Assembly (NCBI GenBank): GCA_963840835.1 | Contig: CAWJAM010000002.1 | Span: 248,001 to 312,000 of the forward strand | Source: Rubrobacter_D sp963840835 | GTDB lineage: Bacteria; Actinomycetota; Rubrobacteria; Rubrobacterales; Rubrobacteraceae | DNA length: 64,000 bases | Direction: 5' to 3' | Notes under the pieces: model-generated | The model's database searches: none | Told to the model about the DNA's origin: nothing | What the model saw: the letters and a program-made list of their open reading frames with translations, nothing else | Shown here: positions 1 to 8,439 of the stretch, piece by piece | How the letters are laid out: every line of letters begins with the position of its first letter | Position numbering within the stretch: position 1 is the first letter of the stretch | Position numbers and translations under genes: made by a program

Positions 1-2
1 TC

Positions 3-515
3 TCGGATCCGGATTGGCGCAAAATTTCCACGAAGATCCGTCTGGAGCACGAGTGCACCCACTATTTTACGCTGCGGGTCTTCGGTTCGATGCGCAACAA
101 TCTCCTCGACGAGCTGATAGCCGATTACATGGGCATCACGGCCGCAGCAGGCCAGTACCGGTCCGACTGGTTCCTGCGCTTCATGGGACTGGAGTCGTTC
201 CCGGCCTACCGGAAGAGCGGCAGGCTGCAAAACTACCGCGGCCAGCCGCCACTCTCGGATGGCGCTTTCGGGGTCTTGAGGGCGCTGGTCAAGGACGTAG
301 CCGAGAACCTCCAGCACGTGAGCGACGACCTCGGGTTCTTGCCGGGAGGCCCTGAGGAGCGGGCCGGGATGCTCCTTGCCCTGTGCGGCTTCAGGCTGGA
401 GGAGTTGGCAGCCCCCGACGCTCCAGCCGTGGTCTCCGCATCCATCGGGCGCGAGACCGAGAGGCTTCGCGATGCGGCGGACCGGCCACCCGGAGAGGAA
501 CGCTCGGCCCCGTAA
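3..515 (+). CDS. Conserved hypothetical protein with zincin-like HExxH motif (5' partial)
   Basis: The reading frame is open from the window edge, so the N-terminus is missing; about 170 residues are visible. Near the start it reads HECTHYF, an HExxH zinc-metallopeptidase signature, and about 20 residues later DELIADYMG, which places an acidic residue and an AD pair where many zincins carry a third metal ligand. The C-terminal half is helical and less distinctive. I do not recognise a named family. A membrane-independent metalloprotease-like role is inference only. It ends 35 bp before the transhydrogenase genes and is not obviously part of their operon, because a separate promoter lies between. 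Confidence 0.6.
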   Translation, partial: SDPDWRKISTKIRLEHECTHYFTLRVFGSMRNNLLDELIADYMGITAAAGQYRSDWFLRFMGLESFPAYRKSGRLQNYRGQPPLSDGAFGVLRALVKDVAENLQHVSDDLGFLPGGPEERAGMLLALCGFRLEELAAPDAPAVVSASIGRETERLRDAADRPPGEERSAP

Positions 516-549
516 GCATAGCGTCGCTTCCGACGCTATAATCCGGCGC
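514..549 (+). promoter_or_regulatory. pntAA promoter with perfect inverted repeat over the -10 box
   Basis: TATAAT at 537-542 lies 7 nt before the GTG at 550, so transcription should begin at or next to the start codon (leaderless). A perfect 9-bp inverted repeat (ATAGCGTCG / CGACGCTAT, 518-539, 4-nt spacer) overlaps the -10 box and may be an operator or the upstream gene's terminator; no T-tract follows it. Confidence 0.5.
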
Positions 550-1837
550 GTGAAGGTAGGGATCGTGCGGGAGGAAGCTGAGGGCGAGCGCCGGGTCGGG
601 CTCGTGCCCGAGACCGTCGGCAGGCTTGTCAAAGACGGCTTCGAGGTCGTCGTCGAGACGGGCGCCGGCCGCGACTACAACCTGGACGAAGACTACGAGG
701 AGGCCGGGGCCACGGTCGTGGACGGAGCGGAGGATGTCTACTCCGAGGCCGACATACTGGTCAAGGTGCAGAGCCCGACGGAGGATGAGATCGGGCACCT
801 GCGCGAGGGACAGGTCGTGGTCTGCTTTCTGAACGGGCCGCAGGAGCCGGAGCTGGTCGAGAAGCTGGCCGAAGCCGGGGTGACGGTCTTCTCCAACGAG
901 GCCGTTCCGCGCACCAGCGCGGCCCAGGCCATGGACGCCCTCTCTTCGATGGGCTCCATAGCGGGCTACAAATGCGCGCTGATCGCGGCCGACACTATCG
1001 GCAAGTACGTCCCCATGCTCTCCACAGCCGCGGGCACGACGAAGGCTGCGAACGTCCTGGTGTTCGGGGTGGCCGTGGCCGGCCTGCAGGCGATGGCGAT
1101 CATGAACCGCCTCGGGGGAGAGGTGTTCGCCTACGACATCAGGCCAGAGACCAAGGAGCAGGCAGAGTCGCTCGGCGCCACCTTTATAGACTCCGAAGAC
1201 GAGAAGGAAGACGAAGAGGAAGACCCCTACGAGGAGTACCAGCCCACGGGGTGGCGCAAGCTGATGACCTCTTTAGGCTTCTACTCCTACGCCGAGCCAC
1301 CGCGGGACCGGTACATCGTCGAGGGCGAAGAAGAGGACAAAGAAGAAGACGAAGGAAGACGAAGGTTGGTCGCAGGAGAAGCTGGATGAAGACCAGAAGC
1401 TCATCAGGGAGCGCATGCATGAGATGGACGTAGTCATCACGACCGCGCTCGTTCCCGGCGTGAAGGCCCCGCAGCTCGTGGACAAGGACATGGTCGAGAG
1501 CATGAAACCCGGGTCCGTCATCGTCGACCTCGCCGCCGAGAGCGGCGGCAACTGCGAGCTCACCGAGGCCGGGGAGACCGTAGAGCACGAGGGGGTCAGG
1601 ATCGTCGGTCCCGTCAACCTGCCGAGCACGATGCCCATACACGCAAGCCAGCTCTACTCGCGCAACATGTACAACCTCATCGGACACATCACCGAAGATC
1701 AGGCAGAGGATAAGGACGAGAAAGACCTGCACCTAAACCTGGACTTCGAGGATGAGATCATCTCCGAGACCTGCATCGCGCACGGGGGCGAGATCCGCCA
1801 CGAGCCGACCAAGGAAGCCCTTCAGGAGGCCGGATGA
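550..1837 (+). CDS. pntAA: NAD(P) transhydrogenase subunit alpha, part 1 (PntAA), with apparent frameshift
   Basis: This is the NAD(H)-binding, soluble domain I of proton-translocating transhydrogenase, which exchanges hydride between NADH and NADP+ at the cytoplasmic face. The N-terminal IVREEAEGERRVGLVPETV and the RTSAAQAMDALSS segment are diagnostic. The frame that starts at GTG 550 runs to a TGA at 1387-1389. The C-terminal part (DVVITTALVPG, then LPSTMPIHAS) continues in the +2 frame from about 1340 to TGA 1837. The switch falls inside a GAAGAAGACGAAGG-like low-complexity stretch that encodes an unusual acidic insertion (about residues 215-270). A one-base indel there, real or from sequencing, would restore a single protein of about 428 residues. 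It overlaps pntAB by ATGA, as in an intact operon. Confidence 0.85.
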
Positions 1838-2142
1838 CCTCACAACTCCTCGCCCAGCTCGCGATCTTCATCATCTCCGCCTTCCTCGGGTTCGAGTTGA
1901 TCTCACGCGTCCCGAACTTGCTGCATACGCCGCTCATGAGCGCGACCAACGCCATACACGGGATCGTGCTGGTGGGCGCGATCATCGCCCTCGCCTCCGC
2001 CTCGGACGGCTTTACGACGACGGTCGGCATGGTAGCCGTCATCTTCGGGGCGATGAACGTGGTCGGCGGTTTCTGGGTTACGAACCGGATGCTCGGCATG
2101 TTCGGCCCGCCGAAGAAGCGGGTCAGGAAGAGAGAGGAATAA
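1834..2142 (+). CDS. pntAB: NAD(P) transhydrogenase subunit alpha, part 2 (PntAB)
   Basis: This 102-residue membrane subunit corresponds to the C-terminal domain II segment of PntA in species that split the alpha chain. Three hydrophobic helices are visible, with the family segments GFELISRVPNLLHTPLMS and NAIHGIVLVGA, then the VVGGFWVTNRMLGMF end. It contributes to the proton channel together with PntB. The start ATG overlaps the pntAA stop codon (ATGA), showing translational coupling, and the stop is 3 bp before pntB. Confidence 0.93.
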   Translation: MTSQLLAQLAIFIISAFLGFELISRVPNLLHTPLMSATNAIHGIVLVGAIIALASASDGFTTTVGMVAVIFGAMNVVGGFWVTNRMLGMFGPPKKRVRKREE

Positions 2143-2145
2143 CCC

Positions 2146-3558
2146 TTGCAGGTCGGACCGTTCATTGCCTACCTCGTGGCTGCCGCGCTGTTCATCTACG
2201 GCATTCGGCGCCTGAGAACACCCGAGACGGCCCGCTCCGGGAATACGCTCGCCGCGATCGGCATGGTCATAGCCCTCATCGCCACCGTCTTCGTCGCCGA
2301 CATAGACAACGTGTTGAGCGCCGGTGAGATAAGCGTCGGGGTGCTCGTCGGGTCGGTGATCGGGGCGGTCGCGGCCCAGCGGGTGCAGATGACGGCCATG
2401 CCCCAGATGGTCGCGGCTTTCAACGGGGTCGGCGGCGGCGCCGCGGCCCTCATCGCCGTCTCCGAGTTCTACAGGGTGGAAGCGCTGGGCCAAGGCCAGG
2501 AGACGCGCGTCGCCGTCATCGCGGTGCTCCTCAGTGTCGTTATCGGGACGGTGAGCTTTGCGGGGAGCATCATCGCGTTTACCAAGCTTCAGGAACTGGC
2601 CCTGACCGGCTCGGTGACGTTTCCGCTGCAACAGGTGGTGAACGCCGCCATCTTTCTCGGCATCTTGCTACTTTCGGTGAATATCCTCGCTGGCGGGCTC
2701 GTGCTCTCGCCGCTCGTCTCTTTGTACCTGATCCTTGGCGCTTCCCTGCTGCTCGGCGTGTTGTTCGTGATCCCCATCGGCGGGGCGGATATGCCGATCG
2801 TGATCTCACTGCTCAACGCGTTCACCGGGCTCGCCGCGGCGGCCTCGGGCTTCGTGCTCTCCAACTACGCCCTGATCATCAGCGGCACCCTCGTCGGCGC
2901 CTCGGGAACTATTCTCACACGTCTGATGTCGAGCGCACTGGGGCGTCCTCTGGGCAAGATCATCTTCGCCGGCATCGCCGCCTCGGGAGGCGGTCAGAGC
3001 GAGCAGCAAGAAGAACGGGAAGTCAACGACACCAGTGCCGAGGAGGTTGCCGAGTACCTCGCTGACGAGGCTGAGAAGGTCGTGATCGTACCCGGCTACG
3101 GCCTCGCCGTCGCCCAGGCCCAGCAAGCCATGCGAGACCTCGTGGAGACCCTGGAGTCCGAAGGCAAGGAGGTCCTCTTCGGCATCCACCCCGTGGCGGG
3201 GCGTATGCCCGGCCACATGAACGTACTCTTGACCGAGGTGGGCATCCCTTATGAAAAGCTCTACGACCTCGAAGACATAAACCCCGAGTTCGAGGACGCC
3301 GACGCGGCGATCATCGTCGGCGCCAACGACGTGGTAAACCCCTCCGCCAACGACCCCGAGGTGGAGAGCCCCATAAGCGGAATGCCCGTCCTTACTGTCG
3401 AGAACGCCGAGCACGTAATCTTCATCAAACGCTCCCTCAGCCCAGGGTTCGCGGGCGTTGACAACCCCCTCTTCTACGACACTGACAAGACCATGATGCT
3501 CTTCGCCGACGCCAAGCAGGGCTTGCAGGACCTCAACGAAGCTGTCAAGAACGGGTAG
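2146..3558 (+). CDS. pntB: NAD(P) transhydrogenase subunit beta (PntB)
   Basis: The 470-residue beta subunit completes the transhydrogenase. About nine membrane helices form most of the proton pathway (residues 1-285), followed by a charged linker and the NADP(H)-binding domain III. Family hallmarks are QMVAAFNGVGGGAAALIA, the GASGTILT segment, VIVPGYGLAVAQAQ, the HPVAGRMPGHMNVLL loop and GANDVVNP. The TTG start at 2146 is preceded by GAGAGGAA at normal spacing. The enzyme usually supplies NADPH from NADH using the proton gradient. A 28-bp palindrome follows the gene. Confidence 0.95.
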   Translation: MQVGPFIAYLVAAALFIYGIRRLRTPETARSGNTLAAIGMVIALIATVFVADIDNVLSAGEISVGVLVGSVIGAVAAQRVQMTAMPQMVAAFNGVGGGAAALIAVSEFYRVEALGQGQETRVAVIAVLLSVVIGTVSFAGSIIAFTKLQELALTGSVTFPLQQVVNAAIFLGILLLSVNILAGGLVLSPLVSLYLILGASLLLGVLFVIPIGGADMPIVISLLNAFTGLAAAASGFVLSNYALIISGTLVGASGTILTRLMSSALGRPLGKIIFAGIAASGGGQSEQQEEREVNDTSAEEVAEYLADEAEKVVIVPGYGLAVAQAQQAMRDLVETLESEGKEVLFGIHPVAGRMPGHMNVLLTEVGIPYEKLYDLEDINPEFEDADAAIIVGANDVVNPSANDPEVESPISGMPVLTVENAEHVIFIKRSLSPGFAGVDNPLFYDTDKTMMLFADAKQGLQDLNEAVKNG

Positions 3559-3568
3559 GGCTGTTCTC

Positions 3569-3596
3569 GGTAGGGCGCTTCGCGAAGCGCCCTACC
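3569..3596. terminator. Perfect 28-bp palindrome between convergent genes
   Basis: GGTAGGGCGCTTCG is followed directly by its reverse complement. It sits between the end of pntB and the end of the minus-strand gene, whose stop codon lies inside it. A bidirectional terminator is the simplest reading, though there is no T-tract and no loop. Confidence 0.55.
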
Positions 3597-5100
3597 TGAC
3601 GATGGGTTGGGCCAGGATCCAGAGGCTCGAAATCGTGTAGAGGACCATCAAGACGAGCATCGGGAACTGACTCCTGAGGGCGCGTCTGGGGTCGCTAAGG
3701 AGGCGCAGCGAGGTCGAGTGTGCCAGGTAGACGGCGATCACGTGCCCCGCTACGATGAGCGCGACCTGCGAGTACCAGACGAAGCCTGCCCCGACGATGC
3801 CGTAGCGGGGATCGAAGCCGGCGGTGCCGAAGAGGTTCCAGCCCCATCCTAAAGGGTCGGATACGAGAGAAACTATCATCTGCCCCTGGATGAGCAGATA
3901 CGTGTAGTAGTGGGCCATCTGGTAGGCGATAGCGATCGGCACGAGGGAGAGAGCGTAAGCGGCAGCGAACCGCCCGAAGCCTCCCTCCTCTCCCCCACCG
4001 AGTATTCGGCTGAGCTCCACGAAGCCGAGGTAGAGGCCGAGGAACAGCAGGGGCAACAGTATTACCCCAAGCGTCTGCGTCACGGGGGTCAGACGTACGA
4101 TCTCTAGCCACAGCGGGGTCTCGAGCAGGCCGTCGAAGGTCACGCCCGCCAGGACCACGATCACGAACGCCGCCACACCAGGCAACGCCTTCTCGGGCAG
4201 CCCGAGACCGACCGCGGGAGGGCGCAGGTTCAACTCGCGCTCGTCAGGTGCGGCGCGCCGGAAGCACTCGTAGCAGTTCACGCACCTTCCCGGTTCGCAG
4301 CCCCCACATCCTGTACAAACTTTCTGGGCCTTCACCCTTACCTCGGTGGGAGCGAATTTACCTAGCAGGCCGAAGAACACGGAGAATGCCTCTCCGTGGC
4401 GCAGCCAGGTCTCCTTGCCGAAGAAGGCCATGCCGTAGAGCGTGATCAGGGTGTAACCGAGGGCGAAGAGGGCGATGTTGCGCGGCACGTACGAACCGGC
4501 AAAGACGTTCTCTATCCACACGAACACGAGGTAGAGTCCTACGGCTGGCCAGATGCCGAGGGCCTCCGGATAAGGCTCGCCGAGCTCGAGTCCATCCCTG
4601 AAGCCCAACCGGCGTGCCAGCCACTCTGCCGAGTCGAAGAGCACCCTCCAGGGATTGACGAGCGGCCACAGGTTGCCCACGAGCGCGGTAAGGAAACCAA
4701 ACCCTACCCACCACGTCACCCACACGAAGGTGGGGACGATGTTGAAGCCGCTCTGCAAACCTACGAGGCCGGCGATCACCACGACGAAGAAGAGCGTCAC
4801 GGACAGCAAACGCAGGCCACCCAGGAGGAGACGCGAGGTCAACAAACTTCTCAGCCACCGGACGCGAAATAGATCGAAACGCGGGTACTGGTAGGCGGCG
4901 TCAGCGGTCCGCATCTTGCGGGAGAAGAGGGCCAGGGGTACGAAGGCGAGCAAGACCGCTGCTGCGGCGCCGTAGAGGTAGAGCCAGAGCGGGATCGGGA
5001 TGTCGTATGTCGGCCCGAAGCCGTGGGCCAGCGCAGGACGAGAACCAACCAGAGTGAGCGAAAGCGCGATTGCTGCGATGCGGCGCGTTCTCATACGCAA
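3592..5100 (-). CDS. Polytopic membrane protein with cysteine-rich cytoplasmic-type cluster
   Basis: The 502-residue protein has a signal peptide ending RPALA-HG and about 11 hydrophobic segments. Around residues 255-285, between membrane segments, lies a dense cysteine motif of the form CxxCGGCxxxxCxxCxxC, which could bind zinc or an iron-sulfur cluster. I recall similar actinobacterial proteins annotated loosely as fenitrothion hydrolase, but nothing here supports a hydrolase. The upstream minus-strand gene (5260-5616) encodes a cupredoxin-like protein and is probably its partner; the two may handle copper or electron transfer in the membrane. That role is inference from the pair, not from a recognised catalytic motif. 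Confidence 0.7.
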   Translation of the reverse strand: MRMRTRRIAAIALSLTLVGSRPALAHGFGPTYDIPIPLWLYLYGAAAAVLLAFVPLALFSRKMRTADAAYQYPRFDLFRVRWLRSLLTSRLLLGGLRLLSVTLFFVVVIAGLVGLQSGFNIVPTFVWVTWWVGFGFLTALVGNLWPLVNPWRVLFDSAEWLARRLGFRDGLELGEPYPEALGIWPAVGLYLVFVWIENVFAGSYVPRNIALFALGYTLITLYGMAFFGKETWLRHGEAFSVFFGLLGKFAPTEVRVKAQKVCTGCGGCEPGRCVNCYECFRRAAPDERELNLRPPAVGLGLPEKALPGVAAFVIVVLAGVTFDGLLETPLWLEIVRLTPVTQTLGVILLPLLFLGLYLGFVELSRILGGGEEGGFGRFAAAYALSLVPIAIAYQMAHYYTYLLIQGQMIVSLVSDPLGWGWNLFGTAGFDPRYGIVGAGFVWYSQVALIVAGHVIAVYLAHSTSLRLLSDPRRALRSQFPMLVLMVLYTISSLWILAQPIVR

Positions 5101-5148
5101 TCCGGCAGATCGCCTCTGATCAAAGGCAAGGAGGTCCTGCCTCCTCGT

Positions 5149-5174
5149 GGATTCCCGCTTTCGCGGGAATGACG
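5149..5174. repeat. Short palindrome of ATTCCC-N8-GGGAAT form
   Basis: ATTCCCGCTTTCGCGGGAAT at 5151-5170 is a perfect palindrome apart from its centre and is embedded in TGG...GACGG. The same form is seen as a dispersed repeat in many bacteria (dRS3-like in Neisseria). It lies in the 160-bp space between the cupredoxin-like gene and the membrane-protein gene. Confidence 0.6.
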
Positions 5175-5259
5175 GTTGCTCTTATGCTCGGAGGAAAGGG
5201 GAGGAGTCGCCCTCGGGCAGGTTCCACGCCGCGGAAGGCATCATGCCGTAGCACATCCA

Positions 5260-5616
5260 TTATCGGGGGCGCACCTGGAGCACGCCGAGCTCCCTCTCGG
5301 AATCGTGGTCTTCGATCTCGAAACGTCCGGTGAGGTCTGCCTCGAATCGTAGCTCGGCCTCCTGGCCTGGCTCGACTTCCTGTTCCACGTCGTAGCCGTG
5401 CAGGTGGAGTTCCATTCGTTCCTCGGAGCTGACGCGGAGGGTCACCCTGTCGCCCTCGTTCACGGAGATCTCCGCAGGGCTCATCTCGCCACCCTCTATG
5501 GACGCGTCTATTGTCCGCTCGCGCGGCGCGCCGGCCGGGGTGTCGGGGCGCAGCAGGAAGAACAGTCCGCCAAGGATTAGTATGATCACCGCGATCCCGA
5601 TCACCGCTCTGGTCAA
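5260..5616 (-). CDS. Membrane-anchored cupredoxin-like domain protein
   Basis: The 118-residue product has an N-terminal membrane anchor (about residues 5-22) followed by a short beta-rich extracellular domain. The segment HLHGYDVEQEVEPGQEA resembles cupredoxin-like (EfeO/CopC-type) domains, in which the histidines can bind copper. A classical type-1 site with a Cys ligand is not visible, because the C-terminal region has no cysteine. It lies upstream of, and in the same direction as, the cysteine-rich membrane protein, with a 159-bp spacer carrying a palindromic repeat. Metal binding is inferred. Confidence 0.7.
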   Translation of the reverse strand: MTRAVIGIAVIILILGGLFFLLRPDTPAGAPRERTIDASIEGGEMSPAEISVNEGDRVTLRVSSEERMELHLHGYDVEQEVEPGQEAELRFEADLTGRFEIEDHDSERELGVLQVRPR

Positions 5617-5691
5617 CTTCGTCCCTCTCCGTGTAGCCGAAACGTTGTTGTCGTCACGATCCCGGCTCTACTGTAACGAGAGCGCCAGGCG

Positions 5692-6606
5692 CTAACGACT
5701 CTCGCGCCGCCGGGTCACGTACCTCATGAGGCCATCGGTCAGCATGCTGTAGCTACCGGCCAGGTCGTAGTGCTCCGATTCGCTCGTGGAGGCTCCCTCG
5801 GCGAGCATCTCGGCGTCTCCTTTAGCCTTTAGCCCTTCGGAGATCTCCTCCCGTTCGGCGCCATCGTCCATCTGCCCCTCGACGAAGAGCAACCAGTCCT
5901 GCAGGCGCTGTTCGAGCTCTCCGAGGTGCCGCTCTACGTCCTCGTAGCTCCCGAAGTGCGTTGGCCAGAGGCTTGCGGGGCCGATCTGCCTTACGTGGTT
6001 GATGCTCCTTACCCACGCATCTACGTCTATCTCCGGCGGCGGCGTCGGCGGGCGGATGTAGGACTGGCCGGGCAGCCGGATGCCGGCCACGTCCCCGGTA
6101 AAGAGAGCCCCCGAGCCCGGCTCCAGGTAGGCGAGATGGTGGTAGGCATGACCCGGCGTGTCGTGGGCGACGAGGATCCCTCCTGCGGCCTCCGTCTCTT
6201 CTCCCTCTTTCAGGATCACGACCCGTTCCTCGGGCACGGGACGCGCCTCGCCCCAGAGCTCGTCCATCCTCTCGCCGTAGATACGGGTGGCGCTCTTTAC
6301 GAGCTTGGAGGGGTCCACGAGGTGCGGGTAGCCGACCTCGTGCACGTAGAATGTCGCGTTGGGTAGCAGCCCAGCAAGGTGGCCCGAGGCGCCGGCGTGG
6401 TCGAGGTGCACGTGCGTCAGGAAAACTTGACGCACGTCTTCGTTGGAGACGCCGTGCTCCTTCAGGCCGGCATTCAGCCTATCGAGGCAACTCGTCGGCC
6501 CGGTCTCGACGAGGGCCGCTGAAGCCCCGTCATCGCCCATCAGCAAGAACGAGGCAATAACCTGCTGCGTGTCCATGAAATCGAGGTCTATGGTCTCTAT
6601 CTTCAT
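5692..6606 (-). CDS. MBL-fold metallo-hydrolase
   Basis: This 304-residue protein belongs to the metallo-beta-lactamase superfamily. The metal motif THVHLDHAG (HxHxDH, around residue 65), the later GHAYHH histidine, GDVAG aspartate and THFG histidine supply the expected two-zinc ligand set in order. The C-terminal helical extension of about 90 residues is typical of glyoxalase-II-like or hydroxyacyl-thioesterase relatives. The substrate is not evident. The gene is monocistronic, divergent from apgM, with an 88-bp spacer. Confidence 0.88.
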   Translation of the reverse strand: MKIETIDLDFMDTQQVIASFLLMGDDGASAALVETGPTSCLDRLNAGLKEHGVSNEDVRQVFLTHVHLDHAGASGHLAGLLPNATFYVHEVGYPHLVDPSKLVKSATRIYGERMDELWGEARPVPEERVVILKEGEETEAAGGILVAHDTPGHAYHHLAYLEPGSGALFTGDVAGIRLPGQSYIRPPTPPPEIDVDAWVRSINHVRQIGPASLWPTHFGSYEDVERHLGELEQRLQDWLLFVEGQMDDGAEREEISEGLKAKGDAEMLAEGASTSESEHYDLAGSYSMLTDGLMRYVTRRRESR

Positions 6607-6694
6607 CTACCGCCCTCCGGTCGCTCCCGGCGGAGATTATACAGACCCCGTTTGTTAGACTTCCGGCTCGCCTCCAAAAAGAAAGGACCCTGCC

Positions 6695-7903
6695 TTGGAT
6701 CTCGACCTCATGCGCGAGCTATCAGTCAAGACGGACACGAAGATAGTCCTGCTCGTCCTGGACGGCCTGGGAGGCCTGCCGATGGACCCGTCCGGCCCGA
6801 CTGAGCTCGAAGCCGCGAACACCCCGAACCTCGACGCCCTCGCCGCTCGCTCCGACCTCGGGCTCTCGCGCCCCGTCGCCGCGGGGGTGAGCCCGGGGAG
6901 TGGCCCCGGCCACCTCGGCCTCTTCGGCTACGACCCCTTGCGCTTCCAGGTCGGCCGCGGCGTGCTCTCCGCCCTCGGCGTCGGCTTCGCCCTGGGCGAG
7001 AGCGACCTGGCCACCCGCGTCAACTTCGCGACCAGGGACGAGTCCGGCAAGATCTCGGACCGCCGCGCGGGCCGCATCCCCTCCGAGAAGGGCGAGGAGC
7101 TCGTAGGACTCCTGAACGAGAACCTGAACATCGACGGCGTCGAGGTCTTCGTGATGCACGAGAAAGAGTACAGAGCCGTCGCCGTCTTCAGGGGCGAGGG
7201 CCTCTCCGGCGCCCTCGCCGACTCAGACCCCCAGCGCACCGGCCTCGAGCCGCTAGAAGTAGAGCCTACCGACGGGTCGCAGGAGGCGAGGAAGAGCGCA
7301 CAGATCGCCAACTCTTTCGTCGAGCAGGCAAACGAGACCCTGGCCGACCAGCACCCGGCGAACACGGTCCTGGTGCGCGGCTTCGGGATGCACCCCGCCC
7401 TCCCCTCCTTCGACGAGACCTACGACCTGGACGCCGCCGCCATCGCCAGCTACCCGATGTACAAGGGTCTCGCCCGCCTCGCGGGAATGCAACTCCTAGA
7501 AGAAGGCGAGGGCATCGCCGGGGAGTTGGAGACCCTGAAGGCGAACTGGGAAGACCACGACTTCTTCTTCGTCCACATCAAGCCCACCGATGCCGCCGGC
7601 GAGGACGGGGACTTCGACAGGAAAGCCTCCGTCATCGAAGAGGTAGACGCCCAGATACCAGGGCTTCTCGACCTCACCCCCGACGCCCTCGGCATCACAG
7701 GCGACCACGCAACGCCGGCCAAGATGAAGAGCCACTCCTGGCACGGCGTACCGTTCCTACTCGCCTCCCCGTACACACTCCCGACCGCCGAGACCTTCGG
7801 CGAACGCACGTGCGCGGCCGGCTCACTCGGCATACTCCAGGCCGAAGAGATCATGGGCTACCTAATGGCCCACGCCCTCAAGCTCAAGCGCTTTGGCGCG
7901 TGA
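6695..7903 (+). CDS. apgM: 2,3-bisphosphoglycerate-independent phosphoglycerate mutase, archaeal type
   Basis: The protein interconverts 3- and 2-phosphoglycerate in glycolysis and gluconeogenesis. It is about 400 residues, as expected for the ApgM branch of the alkaline-phosphatase superfamily. Diagnostic segments are VLLVLDGLGGLP near the N-terminus, ANTPNLDALA, the serine loop GVSPGSGPGHLGLFGYDP, DAAGEDGD (metal aspartates) and GDHATPAKMKSHSWHGVPFL (metal His/Asp). The TTG at 6695 opens the frame; an ATG five codons later (6710) is an alternative start. A small hairpin (7907-7928) follows the stop. Confidence 0.92.
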   Translation: MDLDLMRELSVKTDTKIVLLVLDGLGGLPMDPSGPTELEAANTPNLDALAARSDLGLSRPVAAGVSPGSGPGHLGLFGYDPLRFQVGRGVLSALGVGFALGESDLATRVNFATRDESGKISDRRAGRIPSEKGEELVGLLNENLNIDGVEVFVMHEKEYRAVAVFRGEGLSGALADSDPQRTGLEPLEVEPTDGSQEARKSAQIANSFVEQANETLADQHPANTVLVRGFGMHPALPSFDETYDLDAAAIASYPMYKGLARLAGMQLLEEGEGIAGELETLKANWEDHDFFFVHIKPTDAAGEDGDFDRKASVIEEVDAQIPGLLDLTPDALGITGDHATPAKMKSHSWHGVPFLLASPYTLPTAETFGERTCAAGSLGILQAEEIMGYLMAHALKLKRFGA

Positions 7904-7906
7904 GAG

Positions 7907-8228
7907 CAAGCCGCCTGACGGCGGCTTGTCAGCACGCTTCGCTTGTCAGCACGCTCGGGCCTAGCGGCCCTCGCTTGTCAGCAACGCTGCGGCCTCCGGG
8001 CTCGCTTTCAGCTTTTTTGGTTCAGGCCTCGCTCTGCGGCGTGCAACGAACCGCTGCCTGAGGCGGTGAGGGTCTACGCTCGTAGCGGCGCCCCAAGACG
8101 ACTTCCTGACAAGGTGCCGACCGGAAGGAGGCGCCGGGCTGACAAGCGAAGGCGCTAGCCTGAGCGTGCCGACAAGCGTAGGCCGAGGCCGAAGCGTGCC
8201 GACAAGCGGAGCCCGAAGGGCGCAGCGT
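7907..8228. repeat. Long intergenic repeat R1, copy A
   Basis: This non-coding element begins with a hairpin (CAAGCCGCC / GGCGGCTTG). It then carries copies of CTTGTCAGCA(A)CGC, a conserved core of about 110 bp running from CTCGCTTTCAGC to GACTTCCTGACAAGG, and finally the inverse words AGCGTGC(C/T)GACAAGC. The whole folds as a nested inverted repeat. Related copies lie at 14085, 20957 and 43331, with a fragment at 44351. No credible ORF is conserved across the copies. Confidence 0.75.
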
Positions 8229-8439
8229 GCTGAACGGCGGGGAACTCGCCGTTCTGTCGAGGGCGCTGGAGCTATCAGGGACGAGATCAAAGGTTCCGGG
8301 TGCGTCGCTTCCACCGGTGCGCGGGTTGCTATGGAAAATTGTTCGTTTGTGGGATGCGCGGACTGAGTCGGGGATATATGATGCTACTGCTTCGATAGGA
8401 AAAGGTGTTGCTGTAGGGAAGCGGGAAAGGAGAGGGGTC

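Noticed and set aside
3592..5100. Organophosphate (fenitrothion) hydrolase function
   Set aside because: I recall that label on similar proteins, but no hydrolase motif is visible in this polytopic membrane protein.
7907..8228. CRISPR-like array of CTTGTCAGCACGC words
   Set aside because: The words are irregularly spaced, occur in both orientations around a fixed core, and have no unique spacers or cas genes nearby.
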